A stretch of DNA of 64,000 nucleotides. Source: CAWBOV01 sp963790525 (GTDB taxonomy: Bacteria; Actinomycetota; Actinomycetes; Mycobacteriales; Jatrophihabitantaceae). The DNA is taken from assembly GCA_963790525.1 (NCBI GenBank), contig CAWBOV010000003.1:1-64000 (forward strand). The letters are read 5' to 3'. Within the stretch, counting starts at the first letter, position 1. The number at the start of each line of letters is the position of its first letter. This document shows positions 37,354 through 45,999 of the stretch, piece after piece. The position numbers and the translations under genes were made by a program. The notes beneath the pieces are model-generated. The model ran no database searches, was not told the DNA's origin, and was given only the letters and a program-made list of their open reading frames with translations.

Positions 37354-39180
37354 TCAGCGCAGGGCGGCTGGATCCGGAGTGGAGCTGCGGAGTGCGGCGA
37401 GCACTCGCTGGTGGCTGAGCCAGCCGACGAGGGCGGAGGTGCCCGGGTCGATCACGGGGATCGCTCCGGTGGCCGATTCGAGGGCGGGGAGGGTGTCGGA
37501 GACGTGATCGGTGATGGTGGCGTGGTCGGGCCACTCGACGACGGAGGCCACGTCGGCCCCGTCGTGGTCCCCGTCGGCCATGGTGTCGGCCACTGCGCGT
37601 GCGGTCGCGACGCCGCGGTAGCGGCCGTCACGATCCAGGACGGGTAGCTGGCCGTTGTGCGCGTGGGCGAGCGCGCCGGCGGCGTCGAGGAGTGTGGCCG
37701 TGTCGAGCAGGGCCGGTCCTACCGGTTCCATCACCTCACCGACGATCACCGAGTCCAGGACGTGGGAGTGGGTGGCGGCGGTGAGGTCGACGCCGCGGCG
37801 GCGCAGTTTGAGTGTGTAGATGGTGTCGGCGGAGAGGAGATGGCTCACGCCGGTGGCCAGGACGATCGCGGCCATGAGCGGCAGGATGATCGTGTATTCC
37901 CCGGTGAGCTCGAACATGATCACCACCGCAGTGATGGGGGCGCGGGCCGCTCCGGCGAATACCGCGCCCATGCCGATGAGACCGTAGGCGCCGGCGGGAC
38001 CTGCGATCCCGGGAGTGAGGTGGTGCAGGATCTGGCCGTAGCCGGATCCGAGCATGGCCCCGATGAACAGGCTGGGGGCGAAGACGCCGCCGGATCCGCC
38101 GATGCCGATGGTCAGGCTGGTGGCCAGGATCTTGCCGACGAGCAGAGCCAGCAGGAAGGCGACGGTGTACTTGCCGGCGACGCTCGAACCGAGGACCGGG
38201 TATCCCACGCCGTACATCTGCGGCAGCACGAGCAGCAGGCCGCCGAGAAGGAATCCACCGGCTGCGGGACGCAGCCACTCCGGTCCGCGCCAGGCCCAGT
38301 CGCAGACGTCCTCGATCCAATACAGGACGCGCGTGAATCCGACGCCGACCGCTCCGGCGATCAGGCCCAGTACGGCGAAGAGCGCGTACTGCGCGAGATT
38401 TCCTACCGTGAAGGGCGGCAGGTGCAGGAACGGTTGGTTGCCCAGCGCCGCCCGGCCGATCACGCTCGCCGTGACGGAGGCGATCACGACCATGCCGAAG
38501 GACTGCGCGGCGAAGTCGGCCAGGATGAGCTCCATGGCGAAGAACACGCCGGCCAGGGGGGCATTGAATGTCGCGGCGATCCCGCCGGCCGCGCCACACG
38601 CCACCAGCACGCGCATGCGGGACTCGGCGACCTTCACGACACGCCCCAGGGTCGAGCCCAGGGCGGATCCGATCTGGACGATCGGTCCCTCCCGCCCGAC
38701 GGAGCCGCCACCGCCGATGCACAGCGCCGACGCCAGCGCCTTGACCGCGGCCACCTGCGGGGCGATCCGACCGCCCTTCCGGGCGACGGCGTACATCACC
38801 TCAGGGACACCGTGCCCACGGGCCTCGCGGGCGAAGAAGTGGACCAGCGGGCCGTACAGCAGGCCGGCGACGACGGGGGCGAAGATCACGAAGTAGCGGC
38901 CCAGTGCCGGCACATGCGGATTGGCGACATGCCCGAGGCCGGCGTAGTCCGCATGGCCGGACAGCGCGCGGGTGAACGTCGTGATGAGCCAGCGGAAGAC
39001 CACCGCACCGCCGCCCGCCCCCGCACCGACCACCAGCGCCAGTGCCAGCAGGCCACCGTTCGAGGAACGCACCGCAGTGACCACTCGCGCCCGCCCGGAC
39101 TGCAGCGGAACGCCCGCCCCTGTCGGCGACCGAGACGCGCGGCGAAACCATCGACCCGATGCTGCAACCGTATCCATCAT
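37354..39180 (-). CDS. ClC-type chloride channel/antiporter with CBS domains
   Basis: A membrane chloride transporter (about 608 aa). Signature loops: GGGGSVGREGPIVQIG, carrying the gating Glu of GREGP; GGSGGVFAPSLFIGAML; and a central GAAGGIAATFNAPLAGVFFA. About ten helices are visible. The C-terminal part (after SHLLSADTIYTLKL) contains a CBS-type pair (VIVGEVMEPVGPALLDT and the final GAIPVIDPGTSALVGWL), which usually binds adenine nucleotides. The ATG at 39180 or 39177 is preferred; upstream in-frame codons lie in the operator. It is divergent from a MarR gene 50 bases away. Frame intact. Confidence 0.9.
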   Translation of the reverse strand: MMDTVAASGRWFRRASRSPTGAGVPLQSGRARVVTAVRSSNGGLLALALVVGAGAGGGAVVFRWLITTFTRALSGHADYAGLGHVANPHVPALGRYFVIFAPVVAGLLYGPLVHFFAREARGHGVPEVMYAVARKGGRIAPQVAAVKALASALCIGGGGSVGREGPIVQIGSALGSTLGRVVKVAESRMRVLVACGAAGGIAATFNAPLAGVFFAMELILADFAAQSFGMVVIASVTASVIGRAALGNQPFLHLPPFTVGNLAQYALFAVLGLIAGAVGVGFTRVLYWIEDVCDWAWRGPEWLRPAAGGFLLGGLLLVLPQMYGVGYPVLGSSVAGKYTVAFLLALLVGKILATSLTIGIGGSGGVFAPSLFIGAMLGSGYGQILHHLTPGIAGPAGAYGLIGMGAVFAGAARAPITAVVIMFELTGEYTIILPLMAAIVLATGVSHLLSADTIYTLKLRRRGVDLTAATHSHVLDSVIVGEVMEPVGPALLDTATLLDAAGALAHAHNGQLPVLDRDGRYRGVATARAVADTMADGDHDGADVASVVEWPDHATITDHVSDTLPALESATGAIPVIDPGTSALVGWLSHQRVLAALRSSTPDPAALR

Positions 39181-39211
39181 TGCAGTATGCAACAATTGCT
39201 ACAGCATGCAA
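39180..39211. promoter_or_regulatory. Two TTGC...GCAA inverted repeats in the ClC/MarR divergent gap
   Basis: TTGC-AGTAT-GCAA (39180-39192) is followed three bases later by TTGC-TACAGCAT-GCAA (39196-39211). They fill most of the 50-base space between the clc and marR starts, so binding would affect both promoters. The adjacent MarR protein is the obvious candidate ligand. Confidence 0.55.
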
Positions 39212-39230
39212 AAGGGAGGATGATGAGCGG

Positions 39231-39734
39231 GTGAGCAAACCGACAGCGCCATCGACAACGGCGAACAAAGCCGACGTCGACGAATTCGTGACCGCGATGC
39301 TGACGGCCTCACGGGTCCTGGTCGCCGTCTCCGCGCGATCTCTGGCCGACGTCGAGGACGCTGTCACCCTGACGCAGTTCCGCACCCTGGTGGTGCTCGA
39401 CGGACACGGCGAGATCAACCTCAACCGCCTCGCCGACAGCCTCGACGTCACGCCCTCCACGGCGATGCGCATGATCGACCGGCTGCTCACCGCTGACCTC
39501 GTCACCCGCCGGGACAATCCGACCAACCGGCGTGAGGTGCTCCTCGGTCTCACCGAGACGGGCTCGCGACTGGTCCGTCAGGTCACCGCCAAGCGCCGCA
39601 AGGAGATCACCCGAATCGTGCGATCCATGCCGTCGCACCGGCGCGACGATCTCATCCGCGCGCTCCGCGAGTTCGCGGACGCGGCCGGAGAACCAGCACC
39701 TCACCCCGACGCCGCCACCGCCCTCGCGTGGTAG
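39231..39734 (+). CDS. MarR-family regulator divergent from the ClC gene
   Basis: 167 aa. The winged-helix core reads TLTQFRTLVVLDGHGEINLN, LADSLDVTPSTAMRMIDRL and LVTRRDNPTNRREVLLGLT, the D-N-x-x-N-R-R region being the wing signature. The GTG at 39231 with GGGAGG at 39214-39219 is chosen; the frame is open upstream but within the operator. The frame is intact. Divergence with shared palindromes implies control of its own gene and of the chloride transporter, perhaps in response to acid or membrane stress. The ligand is unknown. Confidence 0.8.
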   Translation: MSKPTAPSTTANKADVDEFVTAMLTASRVLVAVSARSLADVEDAVTLTQFRTLVVLDGHGEINLNRLADSLDVTPSTAMRMIDRLLTADLVTRRDNPTNRREVLLGLTETGSRLVRQVTAKRRKEITRIVRSMPSHRRDDLIRALREFADAAGEPAPHPDAATALAW

Positions 39735-39780
39735 CAAGACCTCTGCCGCAAGGCCGAATCTGTCAACGGTAGCGGGGTGA

Positions 39781-40869
39781 TCAGACGGGCGGAGCGCATC
39801 CGCAGCTGCGGCGAACCACGAGTTCGCTGTTCTCGATCTGCACGACCGGCCCGCCTGAGGGTTGTTCGACGGCGTCGATGAGCAGGTCCGCCGCGGTCGC
39901 GCCCATCTGCTGCATGGGGTGGTTCACGGTGGTCAGTGCCGGTTCGATGGCCTCCGCGGCCTGAAGGTTGTCGAACCCGGTGACGGCCAGGTCGCCGGGA
40001 ACCGCCAACCCGGCCGCGGTCGCGGCGGCGACGGCATAGGCGGCATGGAGGTCCGATGCGCACACGAAGGCGTCCGGGACTCCCCGGGCGATCGACTGCC
40101 GGAAGGCGTCCAGGGTCTCGTGTGCATGCCATACCGCCCCGAACCCACCCTCCGGGCTCGCGGGTGGTGTCGCGCCGGCGGCGCGGAGCGCGTCGCTGAA
40201 CCCCTCGAAACGGACGTCGTAGTCGACCGATCCGGACCCGATGAAGCGCAGATCGCGGTAGCCGTGGACCTCCAGCAGGTGATGCGTCAGCCGCGACATC
40301 CCCTCCCGGTTGTCCGTCCCTACCTGCCACTCCTGTCGGCGCTCGGCCTCGACCTCTGCGATCGCCACCACCGGGCGATAGGTGGCGATCGTCTCGCGGA
40401 TCTTCGTCGCCATGGAGTTGGGCATCACGGCGATCGCGTCCACCCGCGAGGCGAGGTCGCGTACCCGTTCCTCCTCGTCGCCGAGACCGTTGCCCAGAAC
40501 CAGGATCGAATAGCCCCGCGCCCACGCCCGCCTCGTGAAGCCGCGTTCGACCTCGTCGATGAACAGCGGCCAGTCCCAGCACCGGGACAGGCCGTGCGCG
40601 GCGGCTGTCGAGTGGCTGAACTCGGTGTAGTCGTAGGTCCAGAATCCCAGTACCCCGGTGCGCCCCAACGCGAGGTCCCGGGCGGCACCCCGAGGGACGT
40701 AGTGCAACTCGCGGGCAGCCTGGAGGATCCGTTCCCGCGTCGCCGGAGCCACGCGTCCCGGCTTGGAGAAGGCGAACGACACCGTCGCGATCGAGACGCC
40801 CGCCCGCTCCGCGACCGTGTAGATCGTCGGCTGCGTGGACCGGGACGTGTCCTCTGGCGGTTCGCTCAC
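39781..40869 (-). CDS. LacI-family transcriptional regulator
   Basis: 362 aa. The N-terminal HTH (IYTVAERAGVSIATVSFAFS) and hinge helix (RILQAARELHYVP) lead into a periplasmic-binding-protein-like sensor domain (LRFIGSGSVDYDVRFEGFSD; FVCASDLHAAYAVAAA; DLAVTGFDNL). It ends in a Cys-containing tail (VVRRSCGCAPPV). The GTG at 40869 is preferred over 40926 because the latter lies within an operator. Two AAGCGCTT palindromes upstream (40900-40934) are typical LacI-family operators. Ligands are usually sugars. Divergence from the giant surface protein gene at 40993 suggests that gene is a target. Frame intact. Confidence 0.88.
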   Translation of the reverse strand: MSEPPEDTSRSTQPTIYTVAERAGVSIATVSFAFSKPGRVAPATRERILQAARELHYVPRGAARDLALGRTGVLGFWTYDYTEFSHSTAAAHGLSRCWDWPLFIDEVERGFTRRAWARGYSILVLGNGLGDEEERVRDLASRVDAIAVMPNSMATKIRETIATYRPVVAIAEVEAERRQEWQVGTDNREGMSRLTHHLLEVHGYRDLRFIGSGSVDYDVRFEGFSDALRAAGATPPASPEGGFGAVWHAHETLDAFRQSIARGVPDAFVCASDLHAAYAVAAATAAGLAVPGDLAVTGFDNLQAAEAIEPALTTVNHPMQQMGATAADLLIDAVEQPSGGPVVQIENSELVVRRSCGCAPPV

Positions 40870-40899
40870 CAAGCCACCATAACTTGCGGAGAGTGCGTC

Positions 40900-40934
40900 T
40901 AAGCGCTTAAATGCTCCCAGCATCAAAGCGCTTA
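40900..40934. promoter_or_regulatory. Two LacI-type operators (TAAGCGCTTA)
   Basis: TAAGCGCTTA (40900-40909) and AAGCGCTTA (40926-40934) share the palindromic core AAGCGCTT, with centres 25 bases apart, so two dimers would bind close together. They lie between the divergent lacI-type gene (start 40869) and the surface protein gene (start 40993). Confidence 0.75.
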
Positions 40935-40992
40935 ACAGGAAGCGCGCCCGGTTATGTGCGCGCTCGGATCAGCCGACGAGTGAGGAAGAACC

Positions 40993-43900
40993 ATGCGAGC
41001 GAGCACCTGGCACGATGCTGTCGAGGCATCCGCGATGGCCGGTCGGCCATCGCGATTCTCGTGGCACCCGGGGCTACGTTCCGCTCGGCGACGTCGCCTG
41101 GCCATGGTGACGATCCTCGGGCTGCTCGCCGGCATGCTGGTCGGCGGTTCGAACGCGATCGTCGGGCACGTGGCCACCGCGAGCGCGGCGACGACGCCGA
41201 GTTGCGTCAACACGCTGTACTCGGTCGACTGGTTCACGGGCACTGTCAACCAGATCGCGCTTCCGAACGGCAGCGCGAGCGGCGCCGCCGTGAGTTCTGT
41301 GGTCGGCGACCTCGGCGTGGACGAGCCCTTCGCCCGCTACAACGCACTGGCGCTCACGACGGACGGCACGACCCTGTTCGCCGCGGACCAGTCCTCGGGT
41401 ACCGGTGACTACATCTACCGCATGGATGTGGCGACGGGGACCGTGACGGCGTACCCCAACGCGCAGTCCGGCATCGTGGGGTCGCTCATCGGTGGCGCGA
41501 TCGATCCCGTGAACGGGCTGTACTACCTGCTCACCTTCGGCACGACGCCCACCCTCTACGCCTTCGACACCACCACGAACACGTGGATCGGCAAGGTCGG
41601 GTCGTTCCCCGGGACAGCGGCAGGGATGAATGGTCAGAACATCTCCGACATCGCGTTCGACGCCAACGGAACGATGTTCTTCACCGCCAACACGACGTCC
41701 AACGGCCACTCGCTCTACCGCGTGAGCGGCCCGGTCCCCGCCACGGCAGGATCGGCGACGCTCACGCCGGCGCTGGTGTCGGCCGATCTGTTGCCGAACG
41801 ACAACGAGATCGGCTCGTTGGCCTTCGGATCGACGGGTGACCTGTACCTCGGCCAGATCGCATCACCCCAGATACAAGAGCTGAACCCTGCGAACGGCGC
41901 GGTGGTCTCACAGTCCAGTGGTACCCCGATCCCCGGTAATCCGTCCGACTTCGCCTCCTGCGCGCAACCGTCGACCTTGACCGTGGTCAAGGACGTCGTG
42001 AACCGGACGAACAGCTCCGACGAATTCACCCTGGGCATCGGCGGCCTGGACACCCCCGCAACAGCCACCACGACCGGCACGGCGACCGGCCTGCAGAGCG
42101 CCGCCGCCGGCCCGGTCGTCGTGAGCCCGGGCGTCGCCTACCCCGTCTCGGAATCCGGCGCGGGAAGCACCGACCTCAGCACGTATTCGGCGAGCTACCA
42201 GTGCGTCGATTCCGACAACAACGTGCTGGCATCCGGTGCGGCCACGTCGTTCGACTACACGGCGCCACCACCGGTCGACGGGCACGGTGTCGCGGCAACC
42301 TGCACCTTCACGAATACGCCGCTCCCGCGCAGTTACACGGTGAAGAAGACCTCGTCGGCCGCGACCGCCCTTCCCGGTGACGTCGTCACCTATTCGGTGA
42401 AGGTGACCAACACGGGCCCGGTCGCCTACACCGCGGCCGACCCGGCGTCGTTCACCGACGACCTGTCCGCCGTCCTCGACGACGCGACCTACAACGGCGA
42501 CGCGTCCGGCGGCGCGACCGTCTCGGGATCCACCCTGTCGTGGTCGGGCGCTCTGGGCGTCGGCCAGACGATCACAGTCACGTACTCGGTGACGGTCAAG
42601 GACCCTGATACGGGCAACCGGACGTTGACCAACACGGTCACGCCGACCGGTCCAGGCGGCTCCTGCGTCTCCACCGCGGATTGCACCACCACGACCACCG
42701 TCCCCGGCCCCACCTACACGGTCGCCAAGAGCGCGTCGGCGAATACGGCGCAGCCCGGCGATGTCGTCACTTACTCGGTGGCGGTGAAGAACACCGGTCA
42801 GGTGGCCTACACGGCGGCCGACCCTGCGTCGTTCACCGACGACCTGTCCGCCGTCCTCGACGACGCGACCTACAACGGCGACGCCAGCAACGGGGCGACG
42901 GTCAGCGGCACCACCCTGTCCTGGTCGGGCGCCCTCGCCGTCGGGCAGACGGTGACCGTCACCTACTCGGTCACCGTGAAGAACCCCGATACCGGCGACA
43001 GGACGCTGACCAACGCCGTGGTGCCGACCGGGCCGGGCGGCACGTGCGCGACCCCGGGCGGCTGCACCACCACGACGACCGTGCCGACGACCGGTTACAC
43101 GGTCGCCAAGTCCGCCTCGGTCACCTCGGCGCAGCCCGGGGCCACGGTGACCTACACCGTGGCGGTCACCAACACCGGCCAGACCGCCTACACCGCCGCG
43201 AAGCCCGCCTCGTTCACCGACGACCTGTCCGCCGTCCTGGACGACGCCACCTACAACGGCGACGCCACCAACGGCGCCACGGTCAGCGGGAACACGCTGT
43301 CCTGGTCGGGCGCCCTCGCGGTCGGGGCCACGGTGACAATCACCTACTCGGTCACCGTGAACGATCCCGATACCGGCGACCACACCCTGACGAACGTGGT
43401 GGTGCCGACCGGCCCCGGCGGCTCCTGCGCCACGCCCGCCGGCTGCACCACGACCACCCCCGTGGCCTCGTTCACGGTCGCCAAGACCGCCTCCGCTGCC
43501 AGCGTCCTGCCCGGCGGAACCCTCACCTACTCGGTCGCCGTGAAGAACACCGGCGAGGTCGCCTACACCGGAGCGAACCCGGCCTCGTTCACCGACGACC
43601 TGTCCGCCGTCCTGGACGACGCCACCTACAACGGCGACGCCGACCATGGCGCCACCGTCACCGGCCACACGCTGTCCTGGTCCGGCGCCCTCGCGGTCGG
43701 GGGAACGGTGACGATCACGTACTCGGTCACGGTCGCCAGCCCCGACACCGGCGATCATCTGCTGACGAACGCCGTGGTGCCGACGGGCCCGGGTGGCGGC
43801 TGTGTCAGCGCGGCCGGCTGCACGACCACCACCCCGGTCGCGTCGTACACCGTCGCGAAGACGGCCTCGGTGAACTCGGCGATGCCCGGCGACACCGTCA

Positions 43901-45903
43901 CCTACACCGTGACCGCCGTGAACACCGGCCAGGTCGCCTACACGCAGGCCACTCCGGCGACCTTCACCGACGACCTCTCGGCGGTGCTGGACGACGCCAC
44001 CTACAACGGCGACGCCACCAACGGGGCGACGGTCACCGGCAGCACGCTGTCCTGGTCCGGCGCCCTCCCCGTCGGCGGGACCGTGACGGTCACCTACTCG
44101 GTCACCGTGAAGAACCCGGACACCGGCAATCACCTGCTCACGAACGCCGTCGTGCCGACCGGCCCCGGCGGCGGCTGCGCCACCGCGGGCGGCTGCACGA
44201 CCACCACGCCCGTCGGGTCGCTGCACGTCGTGAAGTCCACGACGGCGACCCAGGTACTGCCCGGCGCGACGGTGCCCTACTCCGTCACCGTCACCAACAC
44301 CGGCCAGGTCCCGTACACAGCGGCCCATCCGGCCTCGTTCACCGATGATCTGTCCTCTGTCCTGGACGACGCCACCTACAACGGTGACGCGGCCAGCTCC
44401 AGCGGGCAGGGCGTGACCTACAGCGCTCCGGTGCTGTCCTGGTCGGGTGCCCTCGCGGTCGGGGCCACCGTCACGGTCACCTACTCGGTGACCGTGAGCA
44501 GCCCGGACACCGGTGACCACCAACTCGAGAACGCGGTCGTCACGCCGCCCGGCGCAGGCGGCAACTGCCCGGCCGGCTCGACCGACCCCGACTGCGTCGT
44601 CAACGTCCCTTCAGGTTCGTTCACGGTCAGCAAGACGGCATCGGCGACCACCGCGAAGCCGGGCGACACCGTCACCTACACGGTCACGGCCCACAACTCC
44701 GGCAACATCGCCTACACGGCGCAGAACCCGGCGTCCTTCACCGACGACCTGTCGGCGGTGCTGGACGACGCGACCTACAACGGTGATGCCACCGCAGGCG
44801 CGACCGTCGCCGGTGACACCCTGTCGTGGTCGGGTCCGCTCCCCGCCGGGGGCACTGTCACCGTCACCTACTCGGTGACCGTGCACGACCCGGACACCGG
44901 GGACCACGTCCTCACCAATGCGGTCGTGCCCACCGCGCCGGGCGGCGGGTGCGCCACCGAGGGCGGCTGCACCACCACGACCCCGGTGTCCGGGTACACG
45001 GTCGCCAAGAGCGTGGACACGGTCGTCGCCCAGTCCGGGCAGAAAGTGACCTACACGGTCAGCGTCACGAACATCGGCCAGGTCGCCTACACGGCAGCTC
45101 ACCCTGCGTCGTTCACCGACGATCTGTCGAAGGTGCTCGACGACGCCACCTACAACGGCGACGCCACCGCGGGAGCCACGGTCACCGGCAGCACGCTGTC
45201 GTGGTCGGGCCCGCTCGCGGTCGGCGCGACGGTGCACGTGCGCTACTCGGTGACGGTGAAGACCCCGGACACCGGTGACCACCACCTGGATAACACCGTC
45301 GTCCCGACCGGCCCAGGCGGCAGCTGCGCCACTCCGGGCGGCTGCGTGACCCGCACGCCGGTGCTGGGTTACTCGGTGCACAAGACCGTGTCGAGCCACA
45401 CGGCTGTACCCGGGCAGAAACTCACCTACGCCGTCACGGTGACAAACACCGGCGCAGCCGACTACACGACCGCGCACCCGGCAACCTTCACCGACGACCT
45501 CACCGATGCGCTGCGACTGGCCACCTACAACCACGACGCCACCCACGGAGCGGTCTACCACGCGCCTGTGCTGTCCTGGACCGGCCCGCTCGCGGTCGGC
45601 CGGAGCGTCACGGTCACCTACTCCATGACCGTGACCGCCGGGGCGACCGGGAAGATCACCAACGTGGTCGTCACGCCGCCCGCATCGGGAAGCAACTGCG
45701 ATCCCGGCTCGACAGACCCGGACTGCAGGACGCACACCACCGTGACCCCGCCCCCCTCGGGTCCGTCGGTGAACACAGGCGGCCTGCTCGCCCGCATGGG
45801 CACGCCGACCGGACTGCTGCTGATGATCGGTCTGACCTGGGCCCTGCTCGTCGCCGCCGCCGCTACCGGATACCGGGTGTACCGGCGCCGCGAGGCGAGC
45901 TGA
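40993..45903 (+). CDS. Giant repeat-containing cell-surface protein
   Basis: 1636 aa. Residues 1-66: Arg-rich start, hydrophobic helix (MVTILGLLAGMLVGG) and likely cleavage in TASAATTPS. Residues about 67-325: a beta-propeller-like domain (LYSVDWFTGTVNQIAL; GGAIDPVNGLYYLLTFG). Residues about 330-445: a prealbumin-like domain (LTVVKDVVNRTNSSDEFTL). From residue 447: nine DUF11/DUF7927-type repeats of about 126 aa, each with SFTDDLSAVLDDATYNGDA or close variants. C-terminus: SVNTGG, a hydrophobic helix (LLLMIGLTWALLVAAAA) and YRRREAS, a sorting-signal layout without canonical LPxTG. The frame is intact despite the repeats. Likely an adhesin or stalk protein. LacI-type operators precede it and a sortase gene follows. 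Confidence 0.85.
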   Translation: MRASTWHDAVEASAMAGRPSRFSWHPGLRSARRRRLAMVTILGLLAGMLVGGSNAIVGHVATASAATTPSCVNTLYSVDWFTGTVNQIALPNGSASGAAVSSVVGDLGVDEPFARYNALALTTDGTTLFAADQSSGTGDYIYRMDVATGTVTAYPNAQSGIVGSLIGGAIDPVNGLYYLLTFGTTPTLYAFDTTTNTWIGKVGSFPGTAAGMNGQNISDIAFDANGTMFFTANTTSNGHSLYRVSGPVPATAGSATLTPALVSADLLPNDNEIGSLAFGSTGDLYLGQIASPQIQELNPANGAVVSQSSGTPIPGNPSDFASCAQPSTLTVVKDVVNRTNSSDEFTLGIGGLDTPATATTTGTATGLQSAAAGPVVVSPGVAYPVSESGAGSTDLSTYSASYQCVDSDNNVLASGAATSFDYTAPPPVDGHGVAATCTFTNTPLPRSYTVKKTSSAATALPGDVVTYSVKVTNTGPVAYTAADPASFTDDLSAVLDDATYNGDASGGATVSGSTLSWSGALGVGQTITVTYSVTVKDPDTGNRTLTNTVTPTGPGGSCVSTADCTTTTTVPGPTYTVAKSASANTAQPGDVVTYSVAVKNTGQVAYTAADPASFTDDLSAVLDDATYNGDASNGATVSGTTLSWSGALAVGQTVTVTYSVTVKNPDTGDRTLTNAVVPTGPGGTCATPGGCTTTTTVPTTGYTVAKSASVTSAQPGATVTYTVAVTNTGQTAYTAAKPASFTDDLSAVLDDATYNGDATNGATVSGNTLSWSGALAVGATVTITYSVTVNDPDTGDHTLTNVVVPTGPGGSCATPAGCTTTTPVASFTVAKTASAASVLPGGTLTYSVAVKNTGEVAYTGANPASFTDDLSAVLDDATYNGDADHGATVTGHTLSWSGALAVGGTVTITYSVTVASPDTGDHLLTNAVVPTGPGGGCVSAAGCTTTTPVASYTVAKTASVNSAMPGDTVTYTVTAVNTGQVAYTQATPATFTDDLSAVLDDATYNGDATNGATVTGSTLSWSGALPVGGTVTVTYSVTVKNPDTGNHLLTNAVVPTGPGGGCATAGGCTTTTPVGSLHVVKSTTATQVLPGATVPYSVTVTNTGQVPYTAAHPASFTDDLSSVLDDATYNGDAASSSGQGVTYSAPVLSWSGALAVGATVTVTYSVTVSSPDTGDHQLENAVVTPPGAGGNCPAGSTDPDCVVNVPSGSFTVSKTASATTAKPGDTVTYTVTAHNSGNIAYTAQNPASFTDDLSAVLDDATYNGDATAGATVAGDTLSWSGPLPAGGTVTVTYSVTVHDPDTGDHVLTNAVVPTAPGGGCATEGGCTTTTPVSGYTVAKSVDTVVAQSGQKVTYTVSVTNIGQVAYTAAHPASFTDDLSKVLDDATYNGDATAGATVTGSTLSWSGPLAVGATVHVRYSVTVKTPDTGDHHLDNTVVPTGPGGSCATPGGCVTRTPVLGYSVHKTVSSHTAVPGQKLTYAVTVTNTGAADYTTAHPATFTDDLTDALRLATYNHDATHGAVYHAPVLSWTGPLAVGRSVTVTYSMTVTAGATGKITNVVVTPPASGSNCDPGSTDPDCRTHTTVTPPPSGPSVNTGGLLARMGTPTGLLLMIGLTWALLVAAAATGYRVYRRREAS
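42331..45735 (+). repeat. Nine tandem ~378-base coding repeats
   Basis: Units begin near 42331, 42712, 43093 and onward at similar spacing, each opening with a codon run for x-[YF]-T-V-x-K and containing a near-identical stretch for DDATYNGDA. Unit six has an insertion (ASSSGQGVTYSAP) and unit nine is the most divergent. Similarity is visible at the DNA level as well, so the array is prone to expansion, contraction and misassembly. Confidence 0.85.
45766..45783 (+). other. Candidate non-canonical sortase recognition motif SVNTGG
   Basis: It encodes Ser-Val-Asn-Thr-Gly-Gly, ten residues before a hydrophobic helix and an Arg-rich end. It equals LPNTG with the first two residues changed. The second surface protein in the window has SIDTGA at the same place (51802-51785, minus strand). 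Confidence 0.5.
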
Positions 45904-45915
45904 CCCACACAGGAA

Positions 45916-45953
45916 TTCCACGGGGGCGGAACCCCCTTCCCGCCCCCGTGGAA
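45916..45953. terminator. Perfect 14-bp hairpin after the surface protein gene
   Basis: TTCCACGGGGGCGG (45916-45929) pairs exactly with CCGCCCCCGTGGAA (45940-45953) across a 10-base loop. It starts 13 bases after the stop codon and ends 46 bases before the sortase start. No T-run follows, as is common in high-GC actinobacteria. It may act as a partial terminator or mRNA stabiliser separating the levels of the two products. Confidence 0.7.
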
Positions 45954-45999
45954 CCCACCACCGCCAGCCCGTTCCTACCGACCTCAGGGGACCAGTCCG

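Noticed and set aside
37657..39234. 525-codon plus-strand open frame
   Set aside because: Antisense to the ClC channel gene, which has all family motifs.
41908..44523. 871-codon minus-strand open frame in the repeat region
   Set aside because: Antisense shadow of the surface protein repeats; it is Gly/Arg/Val-rich and repeats with the same period, and it has no start signal.
42331..45735. CRISPR-like repeat array
   Set aside because: Repeat units are about 378 bases, in frame and coding; there are no short repeats with unique spacers.
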